Positions 1 to 4,966 of a DNA stretch of 5,354 nt are shown here, piece by piece; the first letter of the stretch is position 1; every line of letters begins with the position of its first letter. The DNA comes from Nitrososphaerota archaeon. GTDB lineage: Archaea > Thermoproteota > Nitrososphaeria > Nitrososphaerales > Nitrososphaeraceae. Position numbers and translations under genes: made by a program. The notes under the pieces were generated by a model. It was given only the letters and a program-made list of their open reading frames with translations, made no database searches and had not been told where the DNA came from. Location: contig VBPR01000192.1 of NCBI GenBank assembly GCA_005877345.1, positions 1 to 5,354 on the forward strand. The letters are read 5' to 3'.

Positions 1-1199
1 AAGAGTCCTCCCGCAATTAACCCAATGATACTTGCTAAGCCCCCAAAACTACCTGCAACACCCTGAACCGCTCCTTGAAGTACTGTTCCTGCGCGTTTTG
101 AAAGTATAGACATAAAAGAGGGCCACATAAGGCCGTTACCAAGTGCAAATAAAATCACAGCCACATATACAGATGTAATGTTATTTGAAACAAATAAAAC
201 AAAATTTGTACCTAAAATTATGCTACCAATAATAATTAGTTTTTCCTCAGAAAATTTTTTTAATGCTTTACGTAATACAGGTCCTTGAATGAAGACCATT
301 ATTCCACTTAATACTGCATAAAATATCCCCAACTGTGTTATGGACCATTTTAGATCATTAGCTGCGTGAGCCGGAAATGAAGCATAGTATACATTGAATC
401 CAAGAAATATCAAGAAATACAATATAAGCAAAAAAGGAATGTGTTTTAATTTGAAAACATCTCGCATTTTAGGTTTAACAGGGCTCACGGGGTCGTAGCA
501 ATCTTTACACTCCTGCGAAAAAACCTTTCGAATAGTACCTTCTTCGGAGACTAATATTGGATTTGATATGGGTCTGGATTCTTTTAATAGAAAGGCTATT
601 ACAACTAACGTGATCAAAGATAGTAATAGCGCTGCTAGAACTGGTAGTATTGTTCCATAAATTGTTCCACCTAAAATTCCAGCTAAAGCAGGACCTAAAA
701 TGAATCCCAGATTAGAAGATATTGCCATTTTTCCAAAGTTCTTACTCCTGCTTTCATCTGATGAAATATCAGAAAGGTAGGCATTTGCAACCGAAATATT
801 TCCACCAGTAATCCCGTCAATTGCCCTCGCAAGAAATATGAGAAGCAATGGAACAATAATAATAATTGTTCCAAGATAGATGGAGTTAATAACAAAGCTC
901 CCACCAAAAGGCAGAATTAAAGCAAAAAGAAATAATATCCAACCAATTGCTGTACCTACGTTGCTTAACAAAAGAATTTTTTTTCTTCCATAAATATCAG
1001 ACCACCTTCCTAAAATTGGAGCTCCAATAAGCTGGAAAGCAGGGTAAGTTGCTGCCAATAAACCATAAACTATAGAATTACCTCCGAATTTCATGACTAA
1101 AAACACTAGGAAAGGCAAAACAATACTAAATCCTAGGGTACCAATAAAATTAACCAGCATTATAGGAAAAAGTTGAGTCCGGTTCTCTCTACTATTCAT
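1..1199 (-). CDS. MFS transporter, TetA-like (DHA1) drug/metabolite efflux family, 3' end outside the window
   Basis: The leftward frame is open from an ATG at 1199 to the window edge and gives 399 residues with no stop. It is a polytopic membrane protein. Hydrophobic segments are visible at about residues 12-36, 45-62, 75-98, 107-125, 160-180, 184-205, 254-275, 288-306, 320-338, 343-362 and 380-399, so probably only the last helix is missing. Family signatures are clear: motif A in the loop after TM2 (GRWSDIYGRKK, residues 64-74), a motif-B-like RAIDGITGGN (125-134), and motif-C-like GFILGPALAGILGG (165-178) in TM5, which is typical of proton-driven antiporters. The central cytosolic loop (about 206-250) carries a CKDC pair. 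MFS proteins of this subgroup export tetracycline, other drugs or metabolites by proton antiport; the substrate cannot be read from sequence. It is divergent from the ligase/GNAT pair, with a 119-bp shared spacer, so it may export their product. The next upstream ATG (1210) is out of frame. Confidence 0.93.
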   Translation of the reverse strand, partial: MNSRENRTQLFPIMLVNFIGTLGFSIVLPFLVFLVMKFGGNSIVYGLLAATYPAFQLIGAPILGRWSDIYGRKKILLLSNVGTAIGWILFLFALILPFGGSFVINSIYLGTIIIIVPLLLIFLARAIDGITGGNISVANAYLSDISSDESRSKNFGKMAISSNLGFILGPALAGILGGTIYGTILPVLAALLLSLITLVVIAFLLKESRPISNPILVSEEGTIRKVFSQECKDCYDPVSPVKPKMRDVFKLKHIPFLLILYFLIFLGFNVYYASFPAHAANDLKWSITQLGIFYAVLSGIMVFIQGPVLRKALKKFSEEKLIIIGSIILGTNFVLFVSNNITSVYVAVILFALGNGLMWPSFMSILSKRAGTVLQGAVQGVAGSFGGLASIIGLIAGGL

Positions 1200-1239
1200 A
1201 ATTTAGGCATTAGCAATATAGATAGAGAGTATTGAAAAA

Positions 1240-1265
1240 TGTTTACCCGTTTTCAATTGTAAACA
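1240..1265. promoter_or_regulatory. Inverted repeat TGTTTAC-N12-GTAAACA, candidate operator
   Basis: The 7-bp arms are perfect complements (1240-1246 and 1259-1265) separated by 12 bp. The site lies in the spacer between the divergent MFS and ligase genes, 41-66 bp before the MFS start codon and 54-79 bp before the ligase start. Its size and symmetry fit a dimeric winged-helix regulator. No TATA box for the MFS gene is obvious between the repeat and the start codon; a weak candidate is the AT-rich stretch near 1213-1224. The function is inferred from position and symmetry only. Confidence 0.4.
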
Positions 1266-1280
1266 AAGGTGCTATTTTGC

Positions 1281-1302
1281 ATAACAATTAATATTTTGTT
1301 AT
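1281..1302 (+). promoter_or_regulatory. Likely TATA promoter of the ligase gene, embedded in an inverted repeat
   Basis: The sequence ATAACAA (1281-1287) and its exact complement TTGTTAT (1296-1302) flank an 8-bp TTAATATT core. The core is centred about 28 bp upstream of the TTG start at 1319, the distance expected for an archaeal TATA box driving a leaderless transcript. A repressor bound to the two arms would cover the TATA box and block TBP, so this could be both promoter and operator. The promoter role is inferred from spacing; the symmetry is directly visible. Confidence 0.5.
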
Positions 1303-1318
1303 CTCAATGATTAGTTGA

Positions 1319-2470
1319 TTGAGAATTTTTGACACACTCACAAAAAATAATATTTCATTGAAGCCTACAAACAAGGTAATTAGAATTTTTGTTTGTGGTC
1401 CTACTCTTTATGACAATTGTCACCTAGGACATGCAAGAGTATTTGTTATGGTAGATCTAATAATTAGATTATTAAAATCAAGAAACTATATTCCTCATGT
1501 AATAGTAAACGTTACTGATATCGACCCAAAGTTAAACGAAAATAATAATATCAGCCCTGATGTTATATTTAAGGCATTTATTGATGATCTGAAGAAACTT
1601 GAAATCAGCGATTTGACATATGCTAAAACTAGTGATTATGTGAAAGAAGCAATGGATTTGACGGAGGTACTGATCAAGAGGAAGTTGGCTTATTCTGTAA
1701 ATGGAAACGTATACCTAGAATCCTCCAAATTCAAAGCATATGGTGCTCTTTCACATTTATCCAAAAGTGAATTATCGGACCAAAGATATGACATTGATAT
1801 TAATAAACGAAACGTTACAGATAATTTTTTATGGAACACTAGCGATTACTATGGAACAGAATTTAATGATAAGATTTTAGGAGATGGAACCCCTTGGTGG
1901 CATACGCAGGACACAGCGGTGGCAATGTTCCATTTTAATGGTAATTATGATATACATGTTGGGGGTATTGATTTATGCTATCCACATCATGAAATGTTGC
2001 TCTCAAATTTGATAGCACTTTCACGGAAAGAAAGACCTGTAAAGTGTTGGGTGCATGTCGGTATTTTGGATATTGAGAATAAAAAGATGTCAAAGTCTTC
2101 TGGTAATGTAATTTATATCAGAGAACTATTGAAAAAATACGATGCAAATACTCTGAAACTTTATTTTTACTCACACAGCTATAAGAAACTAATGAATTTT
2201 AAATTCTCAGATTTAAATAAATTCGACAGAATAAATAATATGATTAGGGATTTAGTGTTAAGCTCAGATTATGAGAATGAAGACTATGATATTGCGAGTG
2301 AGAAAGTTAATTATCCAAAAGAATCAGATACAATAAAAAAATTTAAAGATTATATTGAGGATGATCTAGATACGCCCAATGCATTACGGTTATTCTTAGA
2401 TACAGTAACGGAGGTAGATAAAATGAATGAAGCAAAAAAGATGATGAAAATTTTTGGACTTAGGTATTGA
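1319..2470 (+). CDS. Cysteinyl-tRNA synthetase-like ligase (class I, altered zinc site, MshC-like size)
   Basis: The protein has 383 residues and starts with TTG. A TGA stop lies directly before this codon and the next in-frame ATG would remove the active site, so TTG is the only workable start. The class I synthetase core is complete: FVCGPTLYD (24-32), HIGH as HLGH (35-38), NVTDID (64-69), DIHVGGIDL (211-219) and KMSKS (256-260), so ATP binding and adenylate formation should be intact. Of the E. coli CysRS zinc ligands (Cys28, Cys209, His234, Glu238), the first survives as Cys26 and the third as His223. The Cys209 equivalent in the WHIECS motif is Asp198 (WHTQD) and the Glu238 equivalent is Leu227. 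Zinc binds the substrate thiol in true CysRS, so substrate choice may have changed. The C-terminus stops within the DALR-like helical region, about 80 residues shorter than usual CysRS and close to mycothiol ligase MshC. It overlaps the GNAT gene. It could be a degenerate or specialised tRNA synthetase, or a small-molecule aminoacyl ligase. Confidence 0.9.
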   Translation: MRIFDTLTKNNISLKPTNKVIRIFVCGPTLYDNCHLGHARVFVMVDLIIRLLKSRNYIPHVIVNVTDIDPKLNENNNISPDVIFKAFIDDLKKLEISDLTYAKTSDYVKEAMDLTEVLIKRKLAYSVNGNVYLESSKFKAYGALSHLSKSELSDQRYDIDINKRNVTDNFLWNTSDYYGTEFNDKILGDGTPWWHTQDTAVAMFHFNGNYDIHVGGIDLCYPHHEMLLSNLIALSRKERPVKCWVHVGILDIENKKMSKSSGNVIYIRELLKKYDANTLKLYFYSHSYKKLMNFKFSDLNKFDRINNMIRDLVLSSDYENEDYDIASEKVNYPKESDTIKKFKDYIEDDLDTPNALRLFLDTVTEVDKMNEAKKMMKIFGLRY

Positions 2471-3209
2471 ATACACCGATGATAATGAATCATCTTTTTG
2501 TTCTCTGTGGAGTAGAATTCATAAAAAAATAGATTGCGTAGAATTATTTTCCAATCCTAAACTAGGAGATGATTATTTTTTTAATAGATTGAATATTAAG
2601 AATTGGTGTAATAATTTTGATGATATCCTAAATTATATAAAGACTAATTACAACTATAACCTAAATAGTTATCATATACATATGATTTGCAATAATGAAA
2701 ATTCTGCTAGGTTGAATAGACCTAAATTCGGCACTATGAAAATCTTGAGTCTTGATGTTAACAAATATGTTATGCACAGTAATAAATATATTGAAATTGA
2801 TATTATTGATAAGAATTCCTTAAACTTGTGGATTGATGTTTTTTGTAGATCCTTCGATTCACTAAATATAAAAGATGAAGTAAGAACCATTATTTCTAAA
2901 CAATTTAAAAAACTTAGATTATTCGTAGCACATTATTACCTAAATCAAGTAAAGTATCCTGCAGGATGTTGTTTATTATTTGAAAAAAATGAAAGTATTG
3001 GTTTGTACTGTTTGGGAACCGCTCATGATTTTAGAAGGAAGGGTGTAGCAAGAGAATTGATTAGCAATGCGGTAAAAATGGCAAAGATTAATGACTACAA
3101 TTCAATGATTGTGCAGACCTTGACTAAAGAAAGATATGAAGAATTCTACAAAAGGTTAGGATTTAGAACGATATATAAAAAGATGCTGTATACCTTTTAC
3201 TTGAATTAG
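2454..3209 (+). CDS. GNAT-family N-acyltransferase with extra N-terminal domain
   Basis: The 251-residue frame begins at TTG 2454, the first possible start after in-frame stops at 2442 and 2445, and overlaps the ligase gene by 17 nt, which indicates one transcription unit. The C-terminal half (about 112-251) is a GNAT acetyltransferase domain. It has the acetyl-CoA pyrophosphate-binding motif A (LGTAHDFRRKGVARELI, 187-203, with the R-x-x-G-x-A core at 194-199) and the closing segment RYEEFYKRLGFRTIYKK (227-243), typical of the final helix and strand. The first 110 residues have no GNAT signature and may be a degenerate second GNAT fold or a substrate-binding domain; MshD of mycothiol synthesis also has two GNAT halves. 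Such enzymes transfer an acyl group from CoA to a primary amine. Pairing with a synthetase-like ligase suggests it acylates the ligase product or another aminoacyl compound. Composition is very AT-rich. The next in-frame ATG lies far inside (residue 77). Confidence 0.85.
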   Translation: MDLGIEYTDDNESSFCSLWSRIHKKIDCVELFSNPKLGDDYFFNRLNIKNWCNNFDDILNYIKTNYNYNLNSYHIHMICNNENSARLNRPKFGTMKILSLDVNKYVMHSNKYIEIDIIDKNSLNLWIDVFCRSFDSLNIKDEVRTIISKQFKKLRLFVAHYYLNQVKYPAGCCLLFEKNESIGLYCLGTAHDFRRKGVARELISNAVKMAKINDYNSMIVQTLTKERYEEFYKRLGFRTIYKKMLYTFYLN

Positions 3210-3290
3210 AAGAAAATTATGTTATTGAATTATCAATTTGTACAATTTCAAAAATGCAAGATGGATGAAAATCGGATCTCCAATATGAAT

Positions 3291-3298
3291 ATTTAAAT
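3291..3298 (+). promoter_or_regulatory. TATA box of the tRNA-Arg gene
   Basis: ATTTAAAT is centred about 27 bp upstream of the first base of the tRNA (3322), the usual archaeal TATA-to-start distance. The remaining 112-bp spacer after the GNAT gene holds only AT-rich sequence and a weak ATTGA/TCAAT hairpin near 3224-3237. Confidence 0.6.
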
Positions 3299-3321
3299 TA
3301 ACATTGCTATTCAGAATTCAA

Positions 3322-3424
3322 GGGCTCGTAGCGCAGTTCATTTCAAGGGTTGAAGTGAGCGCAAAATGGATAGCGCGGACGCCCCCTAAGCGTCAGGTCG
3401 AGGGTTCAAATCCCTCCGAGCCCG
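3322..3424 (+). tRNA. tRNA-Arg(CCU) with a 28-nt D-loop intron
   Basis: The full cloverleaf can be drawn. The acceptor stem GGGCTCG (3322-3328) pairs with CGAGCCC (3417-3423), T8-A9 follows, and the D-stem is GCGC (3331-3334) with GCGC (3373-3376). The anticodon stem GACGC (3378-3382) pairs with GCGTC (3390-3394) around the loop CCCCTAA. The variable loop is AGGTC and the T-stem GAGGG/CCCTC encloses TTCAAAT. The anticodon CCT (3385-3387) reads the Arg codon AGG; G73 and A20 agree with archaeal arginine tRNAs. CCA is not encoded. Removing 3337-3364 restores a normal 10-nt D-loop (AGAATGGATA) with G18-G19. Position 33, nearly always U, is C here. A gene finder without non-canonical intron models could miss or mis-score this gene. 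Confidence 0.93.
3337..3364 (+). other. Archaeal tRNA intron in the D-loop (bulge-helix-bulge)
   Basis: Bulge 1 is AGT (3335-3337). The central 4-bp helix is GCGC (3331-3334, also the D-stem 5' strand) with GCGC (3359-3362). Bulge 2 is AAA (3363-3365). The inner stem is 9 bp, TCATTTCAA (3338-3346) with TTGAAGTGA (3350-3358, one T-G wobble), closed by GGG. Cutting after the second base of each 3-nt bulge, as the archaeal splicing endonuclease does, removes exactly 28 nt between positions 15 and 16. The outer helix is weak, so this is a relaxed motif of the kind cut by heteromeric endonucleases of Crenarchaeota and Thaumarchaeota. Confidence 0.85.
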
Positions 3425-3439
3425 TAACATATCTGTCAC

Positions 3440-3447
3440 TATATATT
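3440..3447 (+). promoter_or_regulatory. TATA box before the 106-aa protein gene
   Basis: TATATATT lies 16 bp after the tRNA end. Transcription would start near 3470, downstream of an in-frame GTG at 3459, which argues for the ATG at 3501 (leader of about 30 nt). The consensus match is good; the assignment is by position only. Confidence 0.5.
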
Positions 3448-3500
3448 GATCGTTTCGGGTGGATTTAGGCTTGGATCATGGGAGTATCTTAAATGGAAAC

Positions 3501-3821
3501 ATGTCAAACCAAGAATCATCTATTTCTCAAATAATACGGACATATGGAAAACAGTTTAAACACATTAGAAAGCAATATACCGACGGACAGAGTGGAAGAT
3601 GTGTTATGGGTGTCATCATGTCTTATTATGGCTGGGATGGCAAATGCATCACCAACGCAGAAAGAAGATTATATGCTGCCTTAGTCGCATTGAGACAGGC
3701 CGGTATCAGTAAAGAATTACTGATAGAGATGAATGATTCTGGTGCCTCATTTGACGAGATAGCTGATTATCTAGACAGAAATTGTGGACCGGCAAATAGC
3801 AATAAAGCCAAATCTTGCTGA
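3501..3821 (+). CDS. Small conserved-type protein with 'C-x-MGV' core and 'NDSGxSFxEIAD' tail (function unknown)
   Basis: From ATG 3501 the product is 106 residues and soluble, with no signal or membrane segment. A longer reading from GTG 3459 adds 14 residues but would start before the expected transcription start. Two segments stand out: GRCVMGVIMSYYGWDGK (residues 32-48), and, near the end, IEMNDSGASFDEIADYLD (76-93). From memory this order matches small phage and bacterial proteins with a CCLGVLCD-like core and an 'LND.g.SF.eIAd.IE' tail, whose function is not established; the resemblance was not verified by search. A helical middle segment (NAERRLYAALVALRQAGISK, 54-73) links them. The tail reads like the start of a helix-turn-helix or a small dimerisation module. 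Base composition is less AT-rich than in the ligase/GNAT genes. A perfect 10-bp palindrome AAGGCGCCTT (3828-3837) follows the stop codon. Confidence 0.7.
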   Translation: MSNQESSISQIIRTYGKQFKHIRKQYTDGQSGRCVMGVIMSYYGWDGKCITNAERRLYAALVALRQAGISKELLIEMNDSGASFDEIADYLDRNCGPANSNKAKSC

Positions 3822-3941
3822 GTTGAAAAGGCGCCTTAGAGGATTGATTTATCAGTAACGACGGCACTCGATTGTTATCATTTTGAATCTCAATTAGAGT
3901 TGTGTAGAATCTCGTTATGTTCTAGATCATTGTGCCAATAT

Positions 3942-3949
3942 CTTAAAAT
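3942..3949 (+). promoter_or_regulatory. Possible TATA box of the winged-helix gene
   Basis: CTTAAAAT is centred about 28 bp upstream of the ATG at 3974, which fits a leaderless transcript. The match to an archaeal TATA box is moderate. The rest of 3822-3941 shows no gene. Confidence 0.35.
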
Positions 3950-3973
3950 AGTAAATTTATCACATCCTTAAAT

Positions 3974-4243
3974 ATGAAATACAGAAGTAGAACAGAAATA
4001 GTGTCAATGATCCTAGAAGCCGCAAATGGTAGTGCAACAAAAACAAGAATTATGTACAAAGCCTTTCTTAGCTACGCTCAATTAAAAGAATATCTTTCTG
4101 TACTTATTGAAAATAATTTAATAGAATATTTAGAAGGTTCACAAACCTACAAAACGACCGAAAAAGGATTGAATCTCCTAAAGATGCATAACGAAATCGG
4201 AGAGCTTCTACAAACCCCAATGAGAGAGTCAAGAATACAATAA
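3974..4243 (+). CDS. Winged helix-turn-helix DNA-binding protein (HTH_45-type, thaumarchaeal)
   Basis: The product has 89 residues and is nearly a single winged-helix domain. Helix 1 is about residues 4-18 (RSRTEIVSMILEAAN). ATKTRIMYKAFLSYAQLKEY (21-40) forms helix 2, the turn and the recognition helix. LSVLIENNLIEYLEGSQTYKTTEKG (41-65) gives the last helix and the two-stranded wing, and a final helix (66-80) may dimerise. This pattern, with TKTRIMYKAFLSYAQLKEYL followed by a wing ending in 'TTEKG', is typical of the abundant one-domain regulators of Thaumarchaeota (HTH_45 family from memory). It would bind DNA as a transcription regulator; its targets are unknown. The ATG sits at the very start of the domain and has a TATA-like box 28 bp upstream, so the start is secure. 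A possible hairpin and a T-rich run follow the stop. Confidence 0.88.
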   Translation: MKYRSRTEIVSMILEAANGSATKTRIMYKAFLSYAQLKEYLSVLIENNLIEYLEGSQTYKTTEKGLNLLKMHNEIGELLQTPMRESRIQ

Positions 4244-4256
4244 AATAAAAAATAAA

Positions 4257-4321
4257 CCCATCCCTCATGGGACATAATATCATCTATTCATGCGACTTAT
4301 TCCTTATTTTTCCAATTTTTT
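4257..4321 (+). terminator. Likely terminator of the winged-helix gene
   Basis: A 5-bp hairpin CCCAT (4257-4261) / ATGGG (4267-4271) with loop CCCTC begins 14 bp after the stop. A T-rich tract follows (4297-4321, including runs of five and six T). Archaeal termination relies mainly on such T tracts, so the T run is the stronger element. Confidence 0.45.
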
Positions 4322-4580
4322 ACAAGAATGAACTAGTGTGAAATTCCAAATGGTTTCCACCGAACCCGCAAATAATAGGGTGGGTTCCAAAATTAGAGTG
4401 CTAGGCTTATCAGTTCCACCGAACCCGACCTAGACTTTACCATAATTAGTAAACAGATACAGTGTTAAAAGCATTTATCCTTTAATTACTATACTATACT
4501 TTATGGCAAAATTTGTTGAAATGGATTGGATTATGTCAAAAATGATTCGAAATTATCCCAGTATTCTGTACTAAATAAAA
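4322..4580. other. Gene-poor spacer between convergent genes
   Basis: This is the bulk of a 337-bp gap between the winged-helix gene (+) and the zinc-knuckle gene (-). It contains the 14-nt direct repeat described separately at 4355-4427. It also contains a 23-codon frame at 4503-4574 (+) that is too short to call on its own. No tRNA, conserved protein frame or mobile-element end was found. The GC-richer block 4355-4430 stands out from its AT-rich flanks and may belong to a small RNA. Confidence 0.6.
4355..4427. repeat. 14-nt direct repeat pair (TTCCACCGAACCCG)
   Basis: Two exact copies lie at 4355-4368 and 4414-4427, 59 bp apart. Between them GGGTTC (4382-4387) can pair with GAACCC of either copy (4362-4367 or 4421-4426), so two mutually exclusive hairpins are possible. 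The shorter TTCCAAA also occurs twice (4344-4350 and 4386-4392 region). The GC-rich repeat contrasts with its surroundings. It could be a dispersed genomic repeat, a duplicated regulator site or part of a small RNA; the window alone cannot decide. Confidence 0.6.
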
Positions 4581-4904
4581 TCATCTTAATGTTTGTATAT
4601 CAAATGGTTCTTTTATAGATCGTAACATGTACAACATTTTTTTGATATAATTTTTCTTTGAAGGAATCTCTATCAATTTCTGTTGATAGAACTCTACCAA
4701 ATGATTTATGAAGCAGACTACCTCTTCCTTAGTTTCTGATGGATAAGTAAGTATCTTGGCATACCAGTATTCTACTAATGCATCTTCACCATATTTTTGT
4801 TCTAATTCTAGGAGAAATGAAAAATTGGAATGACATTTTCTACATAATCCACCATGTGCATCAGCATACCATTTTTCTGTCACATGACCGCACTTTGCTT
4901 TCAT
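4581..4904 (-). CDS. Small putative zinc-binding protein (C-x-H...C-x2-C), function unknown
   Basis: From the ATG at 4904 the product is 107 residues. The N-terminus carries four regularly spaced possible zinc ligands: Cys5 and His7 (KCGHVTEKW), then Cys21 and Cys24 (GLCRKCH). This looks like a short zinc ribbon or knuckle. The remaining 80 residues appear all-helical and charged (LELEQKYGEDALVEYWYAKI, then EEVVCFINHLVEFYQQKLIE), ending in a Lys-rich helix. The frame extends upstream to an ATG at 4958, but that adds 18 very hydrophobic residues and would start before a strong TATA box (4931-4941), so the internal ATG is preferred. Small zinc-ribbon proteins of this layout often bind nucleic acid or partner proteins; nothing here identifies the partner. 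No family was recognised. It is convergent with the winged-helix gene. Confidence 0.72.
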   Translation of the reverse strand: MKAKCGHVTEKWYADAHGGLCRKCHSNFSFLLELEQKYGEDALVEYWYAKILTYPSETKEEVVCFINHLVEFYQQKLIEIPSKKNYIKKMLYMLRSIKEPFDIQTLR

Positions 4905-4930
4905 AATTATTACTAATAGGAGTAAGGACA

Positions 4931-4941
4931 ATAAATATAAA
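4931..4941 (-). promoter_or_regulatory. TATA box of the zinc-knuckle gene
   Basis: Read on the minus strand this is TTTATATTTAT, a near-consensus archaeal TATA box centred about 32 bp before the ATG at 4904. It supports a leaderless or nearly leaderless transcript and decides the start codon. A 13-bp tandem duplication adjoins it upstream. Confidence 0.65.
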
Positions 4942-4966
4942 TCATAATAATTAATCATAATAATTA
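4941..4966. repeat. Perfect tandem duplication, 2 x 13 bp, next to a TATA box
   Basis: ATCATAATAATTA occurs at 4941-4953 and again at 4954-4966 without mismatch. It directly abuts the upstream side of the minus-strand TATA box, where archaeal TFB (BRE) and activators bind. It may be a doubled regulator site or a simple slippage duplication in AT-rich DNA. Confidence 0.75.

Noticed and set aside
695..907. A 70-codon leftward open frame inside the transporter region
   Set aside because: It is out of phase with the 399-residue transporter, which has unmistakable MFS motifs over the same DNA; the overlapping reading has no recognisable feature.
2672..2890. A 72-codon antisense frame within the GNAT gene
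   Set aside because: It is a shadow of the GNAT coding sequence with no start signal or domain, and AT-rich antisense frames give hydrophobic-looking peptides by chance.
2956..2967. Perfect 12-bp palindrome ATCCTGCAGGAT
   Set aside because: It lies inside the GNAT coding sequence with no sign of a regulatory role; chance is the simplest explanation.
1319..3209. Naming the pair mshC/mshD
   Set aside because: The zinc ligands kept in MshC are partly lost here, the N-terminal half of the GNAT is unrecognised, and the remaining mycothiol genes are not visible, so only the analogy is justified.
3459..3500. A GTG start 14 codons upstream of the chosen start of the 106-aa gene
   Set aside because: The TATA box at 3440-3447 predicts a transcript start near 3470, after this GTG.
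3828..3837. AAGGCGCCTT palindrome after the 106-aa gene, as an intrinsic terminator
   Set aside because: A 10-bp palindrome with no loop forms a poor hairpin and no T run follows; archaeal termination would need the T tract.
4905..4958. An 18-residue hydrophobic N-terminal extension of the zinc-knuckle protein, which could look like a signal anchor
   Set aside because: The gene's TATA box lies inside this stretch, so the extension is probably not in the mRNA; its hydrophobicity follows from AT-rich promoter DNA.
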